Assembly: GCA_017651505.1 (NCBI GenBank)
Contig: JAGCCV010000002.1
Span: forward strand, 1-33,585
DNA: 33,585 nt
Origin: Bacteroidaceae bacterium
GTDB lineage: Bacteria > Bacteroidota > Bacteroidia > Bacteroidales > Bacteroidaceae
Direction of reading: 5' to 3'
Both the position numbers and the translations under genes were made by a program. Positions 24,871-33,585 of the stretch are shown piece after piece. The notes under the pieces were generated by a model that saw only the letters and a list, made by a program, of their open reading frames with translations, made no database searches and was not told where the DNA came from. Position 1 is the first letter of the stretch, and each line of letters begins with the position of its first letter.

Positions 24871-26133
24871 ATGGCTAAAAAAGCAGAAACTGTGAGCATG
24901 ATTGATACCTTTAGGGATTTCAAAGACTCACAAAGCATTGACCGCACTACGCTGGTGAGCGTGATGGAGGAGAGTTTCCGCAGCGTAATCGCTAAGATTT
25001 TCGGCTCGGATGAGAACTACGACGTGATTGTGAACCCTGACAAAGGTGACCTGGAGATAAGAAGAAACCGCGAGGTGGTGCCAGATGGTGAGGTAAATGA
25101 CCCTAACTTGCAGATATCTCTCTCAGAAGCTCGTCAGATAGATGAGGATTATGAAGTGGGTGAGGAAGTAACTGACGAGGTGGATTTCAGCAAGTTTGGA
25201 CGCCGTGCCATTCTGAACCTGCGTCAGACTTTGAGCAGTAAGATTTTGGAGCTGCAGAAGGATGCTATCTACAACCGTTATACTGATAAGGTGGGTACCA
25301 TCGTAAGTGCTGAGGTATATCAGATTTGGAAGAAAGAGATGCTGCTGCTCGATGAGGATGGCAATGAATTGTTGCTGCCTAAGACTGAGCAGATTCCAAC
25401 CGACTTCTACCGCAAGGGTGAGACTGCCAGAGCGGTGGTGGCTCGTGTGGAAAACAAGAACAACAACCCCAAGATTATTCTGAGCCGTACAAGTCCGCTG
25501 TTCTTGCAGCGCCTGTTTGAGATTGAGGTTCCTGAAATCAACGATGGTCTTATCACAATCCGCAAGATTGCACGCATTCCTGGAGAAAGAGCGAAGATTG
25601 CCGTTGAGAGCTATGACGACCGCATTGATCCCGTAGGCGCTTGCGTGGGTGTTAAAGGTAGTAGAATTCATGGTATCGTTCGCGAGTTGAGAAACGAGAA
25701 CATCGACGTGATCAACTACACCTCAAACACCGCATTATTCATTCAGCGTGCACTGAGTCCTGCCCATGTAAGCAGTATCAAACTTAACGAAGAAGAACGT
25801 AAGGCTGAAGTTTATCTCAAACCTGAGGAAGTAAGTTTAGCTATCGGTAAAGGAGGTATGAACATTAAGCTGGCCTGTATGTTAACGGAATATACAATTG
25901 ACGTATTCCGTGAATTGGATGGTGAAGGTACGGAAGATGAAGATATCTATCTGGATGAGTTCCGTGACGAAATAGACGACTGGGTAATTGATGCATTCAA
26001 AGCTATCGGCATCGAGACTGCAAAGACTGCACTGAATGCTCCTCGTGAAATGATTATCAAGAAAGCCGATCTCGAGGAAGAAACCGTAGATTATGTACTT
26101 GACATTTTGCGCAAGGAATTTGAAGAAGAGTAA
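24871..26133 (+). CDS. nusA: Transcription termination/antitermination factor NusA
   Basis: NusA binds RNA polymerase and nascent RNA, and controls pausing, termination and antitermination. The protein has 420 residues. An N-terminal polymerase-binding domain (about 1-130) comes first, then S1 (about 135-205), KH1 with VGACVGVKGSRI near 253-264, and KH2 with SLAIGKGGMNIKLA near 322-335. It ends in a short helical tail and lacks the long C-terminal acidic repeats of the Escherichia coli protein, as is common outside Proteobacteria. It lies 2 bases after rimP and 21 bases before infB. A leader hairpin ahead of the operon would give NusA a route to control its own synthesis, which is inference. 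Confidence 0.97.
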   Translation: MAKKAETVSMIDTFRDFKDSQSIDRTTLVSVMEESFRSVIAKIFGSDENYDVIVNPDKGDLEIRRNREVVPDGEVNDPNLQISLSEARQIDEDYEVGEEVTDEVDFSKFGRRAILNLRQTLSSKILELQKDAIYNRYTDKVGTIVSAEVYQIWKKEMLLLDEDGNELLLPKTEQIPTDFYRKGETARAVVARVENKNNNPKIILSRTSPLFLQRLFEIEVPEINDGLITIRKIARIPGERAKIAVESYDDRIDPVGACVGVKGSRIHGIVRELRNENIDVINYTSNTALFIQRALSPAHVSSIKLNEEERKAEVYLKPEEVSLAIGKGGMNIKLACMLTEYTIDVFRELDGEGTEDEDIYLDEFRDEIDDWVIDAFKAIGIETAKTALNAPREMIIKKADLEEETVDYVLDILRKEFEEE

Positions 26134-26154
26134 ATAACTTAAAACATAGATAGA

Positions 26155-29076
26155 GTGGCTGTTAGATTAAATAAAGTAACGAGAGATTTGAACGTGGGTA
26201 TCAGCACCGCCGTTGAATTCCTAAGAAAGAAAGGATATGAGGTGGAGGAAAATCCCAACGCCAAGATTACTGATGAGCAGTTTGACTTGCTCAGGCAGGA
26301 ATTCAGTACCGACAAGGCTCTGAAGGCCAAGTCTGATCAGTTTATTCTCGGCAGGAAAGAAAAGGATAAGGACAAGGTTAAACCTGCTGTTGCCATACAA
26401 GGTTATGAGCCTGCTCCTGAAACAACGAAACAGAAGTTCAAACCTATTGGCAAGATTGACCTTGACAAGCTGAACAAACCTGCCAAATCTGCTAAGCCTG
26501 CTGAGACTAAGCCTGAGGCAGAGCCTGTGAAGGTGGAAGTCAAGGCGAAAGAGGAAGTTAGCCAGCCTGCTGAAGAGTCTGTTATCGTAGAGTCTAAGCC
26601 AGTTGAGCCAGCACCAACAGTTGAGAAGCCTGTTGAAGAGCAGCATGTCACCACACCTGAACAACGTCCTGTTGAAACACCTGTTTTGCAACCGACTCCA
26701 GAGGCAGAACCTGTGGCTCCTGAAGTAACGAATGATGAAGTTGAGAACGATGGCATCTTCCGTTTGAACACTGATGTGAAAGTAAGCAAGTTGAATGTTG
26801 TGGGTCATGTGGATCTTGACCAACTGAACACTTCTACCCGTCCGAAGAAGAAAAGCAAGGAAGAGAGAAAAAAAGAGCGTGACGAACGTGAGAAGCAGCG
26901 CCAAAATCAACGTCGCCAGATAAAAGAAGACATTATCAAAGAGATTCGTGGAAACGAAGGTGAGGGGAGAGAAGATGGTGCAAGCGAGAAGCAGGAAGGT
27001 AAGAAGAAACGTGTGCGCATCACTAAAGAGAAGGTTGACATCAAGAAAGCTGCTCGTGAAGGCGACTTCAAGCGTAAGCGTGATGAACAACAGGGCGAGC
27101 ATAACGAAGGTAATAGCAATAATAAGGGAAAGAAGAACAAGGATCGCTTCCGTAAACCAATGTTCAAGCAAGAAGTGAGTGATGAGGATGTCACCAAGCA
27201 GGTGAAGGAAACCTTGGCTCGCCTCACCAGCAAGACAAAGAGCAAGGGTGCCAAGTATCGTAAGGAAAAACGTGAATTGGCTTCTGAACGTCTTCTGGAG
27301 CAGGAAACATTGGAGATGGAAGAAAGCAAGATACTGAAACTCACTGAATTCGTGACGGCTAACGAGTTGGCCAACATGATGAATGTGCAAGTAACACAGG
27401 TCATTGCTACCTGTATGAGCGTAGGTATCATGGTCAGCATCAACCAACGTCTGGATGCCGAGACCATCAACCTGGTGGCTGAAGAATTTGGCTATAAGAC
27501 AGAATACGTGAGTGCTGAGGTCTCTCAGGCCGTTGTGGAAGAAGAAGACGATGAAAAAGACCTCGTGCCTAGAGCACCAATTGTGACAGTGATGGGTCAT
27601 GTGGACCATGGTAAGACTTCGTTGTTGGACTACATCCGCAAGAGTAATGTGATTGCCGGTGAGGCAGGAGGTATCACCCAGCACATCGGTGCATACAACG
27701 TTACGATGGAAGACGGTCGAAAGATTACATTCCTCGACACACCTGGTCACGAGGCTTTTACCGCAATGCGGGCCCGTGGTGCCAAAGTGACGGATATCGC
27801 TATTATTATCGTAGCTGCTGATGATAGTGTGATGCCGCAGACAAAAGAGGCTATCAACCATGCGGTGGCTGCTGGTGTGCCTATCGTATTTGCCATCAAT
27901 AAAATTGATAAACCTGGAGCTAATCCTGATAAGATAAAGGAAGAGTTGGCGGCCATGAACTTCCTCGTTGAGGAATGGGGTGGTAAGTACCAGAGCCAGG
28001 ACATCAGTGCAAAGAAAGGTATTGGCGTGGAAGAGTTGATGGAGAAGGTACTGTTGGAGGCTGAAATTCTTGAACTGAAAGCCAACCCTAACCGCAAAGC
28101 TACAGGTTCCATCATCGAGTCGTCTCTCGATAAGGGACGCGGCTATGTGGCTACGGTGCTGGTGAGCAATGGTACATTGAAAATTGGCGATATCGTGCTG
28201 GCAGGTTCCAATTTCGGTCGTGTGAAAGCTATGTTCAATGAGCGTAACCAACGAATTGATAAGGCATTACCTGCTGAGCCTGCGTTGATATTAGGTCTGA
28301 ACGGCGCTCCTGCTGCTGGTGACACCTTCCATGTGTTCGATACCGACCAAGAAGCTCGTGAGATTGCCAACAAACGCGAACAACTGCAGCGTGAGCAGGG
28401 CTTACGAACGACGAAGATGCTAACCCTTGATGAGGTAGGCCGTCGTTTGGCTTTGGGCGATTTTCACGAGTTGAACATCATCGTCAAAGGTGATGTGGAT
28501 GGTTCAGTGGAGGCCTTGAGCGATTCACTCATCAAACTCTCAACCGACAAGATTCAAGTGAACGTGATACACAAGGGTGTGGGCCAGATTTCAGAGTCAG
28601 ATGTTTCACTGGCTGCTGCATCCGACGCCATCATCGTGGGCTTCCAGGTACGTCCTTCTGCTAATGCAAGCAAGTTGGCTGAACAGGAAGGTGTGGATAT
28701 ACGCAAGTACTCTATCATCTACGATGCTATAGAAGAGGTGAAATCAGCTATGGAAGGTATGCTCGCTCCTACGTTGAAAGAGCAGGTAACCTCTACCATC
28801 GAAGTGCGTGAGGTATTCAACATAAGCAAGGTGGGTATGGTAGCCGGTGCAATGGTGAAGACAGGTAAGGTGAAACGTACCGACAAGGCTCGTCTGATTC
28901 GTGACGGTATCGTTATCCATACTGGTAACATCAATGCCCTAAAGCGCTTCAAGGATGACGTGAAGGAAGTGCTCACAAACTTCGAATGCGGCATCAGTTT
29001 AACTAACTGCAATGACATCAAGGTGGGCGATGTGATTGAAACCTTTGAGGAGGTTGAAGTGAAGCAGACATTGTAA
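26155..29076 (+). CDS. infB: Translation initiation factor IF-2 (GTG start)
   Basis: IF-2 is the GTPase that brings initiator tRNA to the small subunit and drives subunit joining. Length is 973 residues. The start is GTG at 26155 (then [14 protein letters not shown]); no in-frame ATG lies between it and the nusA stop. The N-terminal helical domain (about 1-55) is followed by a long charged, Pro/Glu/Lys-rich linker (about 60-350). An IF2-N module comes next (about 393-450, [14 protein letters not shown]). The G domain has GHVDHGKT at 481-488, DTPGHEAF near 529 and NKID near 583. Domains II-IV run to the C-terminus. cvpA follows after 4 bases. The linker's skewed composition leaves long open frames on the opposite strand that are not genes. 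Confidence 0.98.
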   Translation: MAVRLNKVTRDLNVGISTAVEFLRKKGYEVEENPNAKITDEQFDLLRQEFSTDKALKAKSDQFILGRKEKDKDKVKPAVAIQGYEPAPETTKQKFKPIGKIDLDKLNKPAKSAKPAETKPEAEPVKVEVKAKEEVSQPAEESVIVESKPVEPAPTVEKPVEEQHVTTPEQRPVETPVLQPTPEAEPVAPEVTNDEVENDGIFRLNTDVKVSKLNVVGHVDLDQLNTSTRPKKKSKEERKKERDEREKQRQNQRRQIKEDIIKEIRGNEGEGREDGASEKQEGKKKRVRITKEKVDIKKAAREGDFKRKRDEQQGEHNEGNSNNKGKKNKDRFRKPMFKQEVSDEDVTKQVKETLARLTSKTKSKGAKYRKEKRELASERLLEQETLEMEESKILKLTEFVTANELANMMNVQVTQVIATCMSVGIMVSINQRLDAETINLVAEEFGYKTEYVSAEVSQAVVEEEDDEKDLVPRAPIVTVMGHVDHGKTSLLDYIRKSNVIAGEAGGITQHIGAYNVTMEDGRKITFLDTPGHEAFTAMRARGAKVTDIAIIIVAADDSVMPQTKEAINHAVAAGVPIVFAINKIDKPGANPDKIKEELAAMNFLVEEWGGKYQSQDISAKKGIGVEELMEKVLLEAEILELKANPNRKATGSIIESSLDKGRGYVATVLVSNGTLKIGDIVLAGSNFGRVKAMFNERNQRIDKALPAEPALILGLNGAPAAGDTFHVFDTDQEAREIANKREQLQREQGLRTTKMLTLDEVGRRLALGDFHELNIIVKGDVDGSVEALSDSLIKLSTDKIQVNVIHKGVGQISESDVSLAAASDAIIVGFQVRPSANASKLAEQEGVDIRKYSIIYDAIEEVKSAMEGMLAPTLKEQVTSTIEVREVFNISKVGMVAGAMVKTGKVKRTDKARLIRDGIVIHTGNINALKRFKDDVKEVLTNFECGISLTNCNDIKVGDVIETFEEVEVKQTL

Positions 29077-29080
29077 AACC

Positions 29081-29611
29081 ATGCAAGTTATCGATATAAT
29101 CATATTAGTATTGGTACTGGCAGGCGTTGTTGTTGGTTTCCGTAAAGGTTTCATCAAGCAGTTGGCGTCGCTGGTAGGCCTTGTAGTAGGATTGCTGGCA
29201 GCCAAGGCACTTTATGGTGTGGTAGGTGACCAACTAATTGGAACGGTTACCTCCAATACCACCTTTGCACATACGCTGGCATTCTTCTTGATATGGATTG
29301 TGGTTCCTATCGTATTTACGTTGGTGGCATCTTTACTCACTAAGGCGTTAGAGGTAATCTGCCTGGGGTGGATTAACCGTTTGCTTGGTGCTGCATTAGG
29401 TGCCGTGAAGTGGTTGCTGTTCATCAGTCTGGTTATCTGTGCAATAGAGTTTGTTGACTCAGATAACAAGATCATTGAGAAGAACACCAAGGAGACATCT
29501 ACCTTGTATTATCCCATGCGAGAATTAGTAGGCTTATTCATGCCTGCCGTGCAAGATTTTACAAAAGATATCCTGAACAATAAGCATGGAGCAGAAGGAC
29601 AGGAAATATAA
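29081..29611 (+). CDS. CvpA family membrane protein
   Basis: A 176-residue inner-membrane protein of the CvpA (colicin V production) family, whose biochemical role is still unclear; the Escherichia coli gene lies with purF. Four hydrophobic helices are visible at about 3-22, 29-46, 65-86 and 103-122, after which comes a soluble tail. [20 protein letters not shown] after the first helix is the family signature. It begins 4 bases after infB, and its last 26 bases overlap the start of sufB, so it joins the translation genes to the Suf operon. Confidence 0.9.
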   Translation: MQVIDIIILVLVLAGVVVGFRKGFIKQLASLVGLVVGLLAAKALYGVVGDQLIGTVTSNTTFAHTLAFFLIWIVVPIVFTLVASLLTKALEVICLGWINRLLGAALGAVKWLLFISLVICAIEFVDSDNKIIEKNTKETSTLYYPMRELVGLFMPAVQDFTKDILNNKHGAEGQEI

Positions 29612-31049
29612 GGACAATGACTATGTACGCCAAGTAGCTGAGGAGAAGTACAAATATGGTTTCACCACTGACGTGCATACTGAAGTCATCGATCGTGGCC
29701 TCAACGAGGATGTGGTGCGTCTTATTTCTGAAAAGAAAGGGGAACCCGAATGGCTACTTGCTTTTCGTCTAAAAGCTTATCGCCACTGGGTGAAGCAAAC
29801 CATGCCCACATGGGCACACCTGCGTATCCCCGATATCGACTATCAAGCTATTTCCTACTATGCTGACCCTACTAAGAAAAGCAAGGATGAGGGCAAGAAG
29901 GAGATTGACCCCGAGTTGATGAAAACCTTCGACAAGCTGGGCATACCTTTGGAGGAACGTATGGCATTGGCTGGTTTAGCAGTAGATGCTGTGATGGACT
30001 CGGTTTCTGTCAAGACCACCTTCAAGGAACAACTAAAGGAGAAGGGTATTATCTTCTGCTCTATCAGTGAGGCAGTGAAGGAACGTCCAGAGCTGGTGCA
30101 AAACTATCTAGGCTCTGTGGTGCCCTATACTGACAATTTCTTTGCTGCTTTGAATTCAGCTGTATTCAGCGATGGTTCTTTCGTGTATATCCCCAAAGGG
30201 GTAAGATGTCCGATGGAGCTATCTACCTACTTTCGTATCAATGCGCGGAATACAGGCCAGTTTGAGCGTACACTCATCATAGCCGATGATGACTCTTATG
30301 TGTCGTACTTAGAAGGATGCACAGCTCCTATGCGAGACGAGAACCAGTTACATGCCGCTATTGTGGAAATTGTGGTACACGAGCGAGCAGAAGTTAAATA
30401 CTCAACGGTGCAGAACTGGTATCCTGGGGATGCTGAAGGCAAAGGTGGCGTATATAACTTCGTAACCAAACGCGGTCATCTGCGTGGCAATGACAGTAAG
30501 TTGTCATGGACCCAAGTTGAGACGGGCTCTGCTATCACATGGAAATATCCATCATGTATCCTGCAGGGCGATAACTCAACGGCCGAGTTCTATAGTGTGG
30601 CTGTGACCAACAACTATCAGCAAGCGGACACGGGTACTAAGATGATTCATTTGGGGAAAAATACACGTAGCACCATCGTGAGCAAAGGTATCTCTGCTGG
30701 TAAGAGCGAGAACTCCTACCGTGGTTTAGTGCGTGTGGCTGCCAAGGCAGACAACGCCCGCAACTACAGCCAGTGCGACTCTTTACTGTTAGGTGATCAA
30801 TGCGGAGCTCACACTTTCCCTTATATGGATATCCATAATGAGACGGCTGTGGTGGAACATGAGGCGACAACCAGCAAGATCAACGAGGAGCAGATATTCT
30901 ACTGCAACCAACGAGGCATCTCAACAGAAGATGCGGTAGGACTGATTGTGAACGGCTATGCCAAAGAAGTGCTGAACAAGTTGCCGATGGAGTTTGCTGT
31001 AGAAGCTCAAAAACTCTTGAGCGTCTCTCTGGAAGGCAGCGTTGGATAA
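29586..31049 (+). CDS. sufB: Fe-S cluster assembly scaffold protein SufB
   Basis: SufB is the main scaffold of the SufBCD complex, on which Fe-S clusters are built. The 487 residues are typical. A helical N-terminal domain (about 1-130) precedes the beta-helix core. Conserved segments include [40 protein letters not shown], and [19 protein letters not shown], whose Cys245 corresponds to the cysteine important in the Escherichia coli protein. A later conserved [10 protein letters not shown] (Cys440) is near the SufD-contact end. The start at 29586 lies inside cvpA (26-base overlap) and opens [10 protein letters not shown], which suits the family. sufC follows after 12 bases. Confidence 0.97.
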   Translation: MEQKDRKYKDNDYVRQVAEEKYKYGFTTDVHTEVIDRGLNEDVVRLISEKKGEPEWLLAFRLKAYRHWVKQTMPTWAHLRIPDIDYQAISYYADPTKKSKDEGKKEIDPELMKTFDKLGIPLEERMALAGLAVDAVMDSVSVKTTFKEQLKEKGIIFCSISEAVKERPELVQNYLGSVVPYTDNFFAALNSAVFSDGSFVYIPKGVRCPMELSTYFRINARNTGQFERTLIIADDDSYVSYLEGCTAPMRDENQLHAAIVEIVVHERAEVKYSTVQNWYPGDAEGKGGVYNFVTKRGHLRGNDSKLSWTQVETGSAITWKYPSCILQGDNSTAEFYSVAVTNNYQQADTGTKMIHLGKNTRSTIVSKGISAGKSENSYRGLVRVAAKADNARNYSQCDSLLLGDQCGAHTFPYMDIHNETAVVEHEATTSKINEEQIFYCNQRGISTEDAVGLIVNGYAKEVLNKLPMEFAVEAQKLLSVSLEGSVG

Positions 31050-31061
31050 ATAATTATAAAG

Positions 31062-31811
31062 ATGTTAGATATTCGTGATTTACATGCCAGTGTAGCTGGT
31101 AAAGAGATATTAAGAGGCATCAACCTGCAAGTTAAGCCAGGTGAGGTTCATGCTATCATGGGTCCTAATGGTTCGGGAAAAAGTACTTTGTCGTCAGTAC
31201 TGGTGGGTAACCCACAATACGAGGTGACACAAGGTACTGTCACCTTTAACGGTAAGAATCTCTTGGAACTATCACCTGAGGATCGCAGTCACGAGGGTTT
31301 ATTCCTGAGTTTCCAGTATCCTGTAGAGATACCAGGGGTGAGTATGACTAATTTTATGCGTGCTGCCATCAATGAAAAACACAAATACCTCAACCTCCCT
31401 GCCCTTAGTGCCAGCGAGTTCTTGAAGCTGATGCGTGAGAAACGTGCCATTGTAGAGCTGGACAATAAGTTGGCCAATCGTTCGGTGAATGAAGGTTTCT
31501 CTGGTGGTGAGAAGAAACGTAATGAGATATTCCAGATGGCTATGTTAGAGCCCAAACTGAGCATTCTTGATGAGACGGACTCTGGTCTCGATATCGATGC
31601 CTTGCGTATCGTGGCTGAAGGGGTTAATAAACTGAAGACGCCAGAGACGAGCTGCATCGTTATCACTCACTATCAGCGTTTGCTTGACTATATTAAGCCC
31701 GATATCGTACATGTGCTTTATCAAGGCCGCATTGTCATGACGGCTGGTCCTGAATTGGCACTGGAACTTGAGAAGCGAGGTTATGACTGGATTAAACAAA
31801 ATGAGAATTGA
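31062..31811 (+). CDS. sufC: Fe-S cluster assembly ATPase SufC
   Basis: SufC is the soluble ABC-type ATPase of the SufBCD scaffold complex. The 249 residues are standard. The Walker A loop GPNGSGKST is at 34-42, the Q-loop follows near FLSFQYPVEIPG, the ABC signature is FSGGEKKRNE, and Walker B with catalytic Glu is LSILDETDSGLD. The DETDSGLD form, with Thr-Asp-Ser-Gly, is typical of SufC rather than transporters. It has no membrane segment. The 85 bases between its stop and the sufD ATG hold a small palindromic element rather than the near-zero gap seen elsewhere in this run. Confidence 0.98.
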   Translation: MLDIRDLHASVAGKEILRGINLQVKPGEVHAIMGPNGSGKSTLSSVLVGNPQYEVTQGTVTFNGKNLLELSPEDRSHEGLFLSFQYPVEIPGVSMTNFMRAAINEKHKYLNLPALSASEFLKLMREKRAIVELDNKLANRSVNEGFSGGEKKRNEIFQMAMLEPKLSILDETDSGLDIDALRIVAEGVNKLKTPETSCIVITHYQRLLDYIKPDIVHVLYQGRIVMTAGPELALELEKRGYDWIKQNEN

Positions 31812-31831
31812 GACTTTATTGTAGCAGCGAG

Positions 31832-31860
31832 GGCAGGGCTAAGCTTGCTTGGGCTATGCC
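31832..31860. repeat. Small palindromic element between sufC and sufD
   Basis: GGCAGGGC (31832-31839) pairs with GGCTATGCC (31852-31860) with one mismatch and one wobble, around a loop that contains AAGCTT. It is markedly more G+C-rich than the flanking spacer. There is no T-run, so it is not a typical terminator. It resembles dispersed intergenic palindromes I associate with Prevotella genomes, which is recall and not a search. It lies exactly where the missing 5' part of sufD would be expected. Confidence 0.45.
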
Positions 31861-31896
31861 GAGTGGCGACAGAATAGTTACATAGTATAATTGAAG

Positions 31897-32709
31897 ATGA
31901 TTGAGATATTCGTTCCTAAAGATTCGTCGGTGGAGAAAACACTGCAGCTGACTGAAGAGCAGCAGCTGCTTATCCATGTGGAAAGTGGAGCCAAGCTGTA
32001 TTTGGTATTCGAATCAACTACTGTTACATCTCAATCCTTTATTCTTTCAACTGATATTATAGTGGAACAAGGTGCTTCTTTAGACTTCTGCGATTTAGAC
32101 CTAAGCATGGCTGGCACTACTCGAACCCACCATCTCAGCATTCGTCAAGAATCCGATAGTCAGGTGTTTGTGCATAATATCAGTTTGACAGATGGTAACA
32201 ACCGCAACACTACTAAGGTTGATTTGTGTGGTGAAGGGGCTGAACTTAGTTTGAATGGATTGGTCATTGCACATCTGGCACAAAACGTCGATAACCACAC
32301 ATGGGTGCAGCACAGGGCGCCTCGCACTACGAGCCACCAATTGTATAAATATGTACTGGATGATAAGGCTGTTGGCACCTATGCAGGTTTGGTGAAGGTC
32401 TTACCAGGTGCGCATCACACTGTTTCTGAACAAATCAACCGTAACCTTTGCGTAACTCGTGAGGCACGCATGTTTGCTCAGCCTCAGTTGGAAATTTACA
32501 ATGACGACGTGAGATGCAACCACGGCTCCAGCACTGGACAATTGGATGATAATGCCTTGTTTTATATGCGGCAGCGTGGCATCTCCTTACACGAGGCGCG
32601 CCTCTTGCTGATGGCTGCTTTTGTGGGTGAGGTGGTGAATGAGATACGCATCCCAGCCTTGCGTGAACGCCTGCGTGATTTGGTAGAAAAAAGATTTAGG
32701 AACATTTAA
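31897..32709 (+). CDS. sufD: SufD, shortened: beta-helix core without N-terminal domain
   Basis: SufD pairs with SufB in the SufBC2D Fe-S assembly complex. Here only 270 residues are present, against about 420-450 usually. The opening MIEIFVPKDSSVEKTLQL aligns by eye with the mid-protein segment of ordinary SufD (VPKGVxxEKPIQL), so the helical N-terminal domain of about 170 residues is missing. The core and C-terminus look complete: NNRNTTKVDLCGEGAELSL, VDNHTWVQH, the C-terminal helix pair ending LVEKRFRNI, and the conserved His209 in DDVRCNHGSSTGQLD. I use the ATG at 31897. A TTG two codons upstream is possible, but an in-frame TAA at 31888 blocks any longer start, so no N-terminal remnant is attached. 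Whether the short form works is unknown. The stop overlaps the heptamer array before sufS. Confidence 0.88.
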   Translation: MIEIFVPKDSSVEKTLQLTEEQQLLIHVESGAKLYLVFESTTVTSQSFILSTDIIVEQGASLDFCDLDLSMAGTTRTHHLSIRQESDSQVFVHNISLTDGNNRNTTKVDLCGEGAELSLNGLVIAHLAQNVDNHTWVQHRAPRTTSHQLYKYVLDDKAVGTYAGLVKVLPGAHHTVSEQINRNLCVTREARMFAQPQLEIYNDDVRCNHGSSTGQLDDNALFYMRQRGISLHEARLLLMAAFVGEVVNEIRIPALRERLRDLVEKRFRNI

Positions 32710-32737
32710 TGGTCAATGGTCAATGGTCAATGGTCAA
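32709..32737 (+). repeat. TGGTCAA heptamer array holding the sufS start
   Basis: Four perfect tandem copies of TGGTCAA fill 32710-32737, beginning one base after the sufD stop. Because each junction reads ATGG, there are ATGs at 32709, 32716, 32723 and 32730. A 7-base period shifts the frame by one each time, so all three frames are covered. Only the ATG at 32723 is in frame with SufS. The first ATG overlaps the sufD stop as TAATG. The same unit is seen once at 5477-5483 inside the purF-like gene. Confidence 0.85.
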
Positions 32738-33585
32738 TCAAGATATGATATCCAAGCTGTTAGAAAGGATTTTCCAATCCTTGAAACTGAAGTCTATGGA
32801 CATCCATTAGTATATTTAGATAATGGTGCCACTACGCAGAAACCTCGCCAAGTGGTGGAGGCAATGGTTCAACAATACTATACAGCCAATGCCAATGTGC
32901 ATCGTGGTGTACATCACCTTTCGGTGGTAGCTACTGATATGCTGGAGCAGAGTCGTGAAATAGTGCGTAGTTTTATCGATGCGGAGAGTGCACAGGAAAT
33001 CGTGTTCACCCGAGGTACAACAGAGGCTATTAATTTAGTCGCTTCTTCTTTCTGCCAACAAGAAATGCAGGTGGGGGATGAGGTGATTATCAGTACTATG
33101 GAGCATCATAGCAACATCGTTCCTTGGCAACTACAAGCAGAGTATAAAGGTATCGTTGTCAAGGCGATACCCATGACCGACGATGGTGTTCTCTGCATGG
33201 ATGAATATGAAAAGTTGTTTACCTCACGTACTAAGTTGGTGAGCGTGGCGCATGTCAGCAATGTATTAGGCACCATCAACCCTGTCGCTGATATTATTCG
33301 TATTGCCCATGCCCATGGGGTACCCGTTCTGATTGACGGAGCTCAGAGTGTACCGCACATGCCAGTGGATGTGCAGGCGCTCGATGCCGACTTCTACTGC
33401 TTCTCGGGACATAAGGTCTATGGCCCTACAGGGATAGGTGTGCTATATGGTAAACGTGAGTGGCTCGACCGTCTGCCCCCTTATCAAGGTGGTGGTGAGA
33501 TGATTGGTACTGTGAGCTTCGAGAGAACTACCTTTAACACCATTCCTTATAAGTTCGAGGCTGGAACACCTAACTATGTAGATGC
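32723..33585 (+). CDS. sufS: Cysteine desulfurase SufS, 3' part cut by window edge
   Basis: SufS is the PLP-dependent desulfurase that takes sulfur from cysteine and supplies it to the SufBCD scaffold. About 288 codons of a family of about 400-410 are visible. After a repeat-encoded start MVNGQSR, the conserved sequence begins YDIQAVRKDFP, then YLDNGATTQKP, TRGTTEAINLVA, MEHHSNIVPWQ, DGAQSVPHMPVD and SGHKVYGPTGIGVLYG, whose Lys231 is the PLP lysine. The beta-hairpin region GGGEMIGTVSFE is present. The active-site cysteine is expected beyond the window. The ATG at 32723 was chosen because it is the only one of four repeated ATGs in frame. There is no separate promoter; the gene follows sufD directly. 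Confidence 0.95.
   Translation, partial: MVNGQSRYDIQAVRKDFPILETEVYGHPLVYLDNGATTQKPRQVVEAMVQQYYTANANVHRGVHHLSVVATDMLEQSREIVRSFIDAESAQEIVFTRGTTEAINLVASSFCQQEMQVGDEVIISTMEHHSNIVPWQLQAEYKGIVVKAIPMTDDGVLCMDEYEKLFTSRTKLVSVAHVSNVLGTINPVADIIRIAHAHGVPVLIDGAQSVPHMPVDVQALDADFYCFSGHKVYGPTGIGVLYGKREWLDRLPPYQGGGEMIGTVSFERTTFNTIPYKFEAGTPNYVD

Noticed and set aside
26221..28251. A 676-codon open frame on the minus strand inside infB
   Set aside because: It lies wholly opposite the conserved IF-2 frame, is rich in Cys, His, Phe and Leu with no recognisable domain, and follows from the skewed codon use of the IF-2 linker. Other long antisense frames in gltB, ppdK and nusA were left out for the same reason.
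31891..31896. TTG start for sufD two codons upstream
   Set aside because: The ATG at 31897 is present in frame and is the simpler start. The choice does not change the truncation, because a stop sits at 31888-31890.
32709..32737. Heptamer array considered as a CRISPR fragment or slipped-strand on/off switch
   Set aside because: Units are 7 bases without spacers, so it is not CRISPR. A simple on/off switch is unlikely because every added unit also adds an ATG in another frame.

Overview
The window is about 33.6 kb of chromosomal, housekeeping-type DNA, very probably from a Bacteroidales bacterium of the Prevotella/Segatella type. The main clues are promoters of the Bacteroidetes form (TTTG, about 20 bases, then TAnnTTTG), a type III glutamine synthetase, the LL-diaminopimelate aminotransferase (DapL) route to lysine, a long PurF-like protein next to carAB, and a rimP-nusA-infB-cvpA-sufBCDS run. 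The genus is inferred from sequence style and recall of gene families, not from a search.

Region 1 (1-7344, minus strand) is a tight run pyrG, purF-like, carA, carB, glmS. Every product is a glutamine amidotransferase or the synthase partner of one. Four junctions overlap or lie within 11 bases, so this is almost certainly one transcript starting just upstream of pyrG. It has two oddities: carB stops cleanly after its first half, and the purF-like gene carries an in-frame insert built from heptamer repeats. A 345-base divergent control region (7345-7689) separates it from region 2. Region 2 (7690-18083, plus strand) is gltB-gltD, then dapF-dapL-glnN (type III glutamine synthetase). Regions 1 and 2 together put glutamine synthesis (GS/GOGAT) beside most of the major glutamine-consuming steps: pyrimidines, a PurF-type reaction, carbamoyl phosphate and amino sugars.

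Region 3 (18084-21398) is accessory. A convergent intergenic stretch holds a terminator and several families of short repeats. It is followed on the minus strand by six small genes in a compact operon: a two-helix membrane protein, an HD-domain protein, an MmcQ/YjbR protein, a frameshifted unknown, a hexapeptide acetyltransferase and a GNAT acetyltransferase. Region 4 (21399-24176, minus) is ppdK, pyruvate phosphate dikinase, alone.

Region 5 (24300-33585, plus) starts at a near-ideal promoter, passes a terminator-like hairpin in the leader, and runs rimP-nusA-infB-cvpA-sufB-sufC-sufD-sufS, cut by the window end. SufD lacks its usual N-terminal domain, with a small palindromic element in its place. 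The sufS start codon lies inside a four-copy TGGTCAA heptamer array whose repeated ATGs cover all three frames.

I saw no tRNA, rRNA, CRISPR array, transposase or phage gene. Most of the window is ordinary core metabolism. The unusual signals are truncations at domain boundaries, heptamer repeats that enter coding sequence, and the leader hairpin ahead of the nusA operon. I did not find a clearly new multi-gene system.
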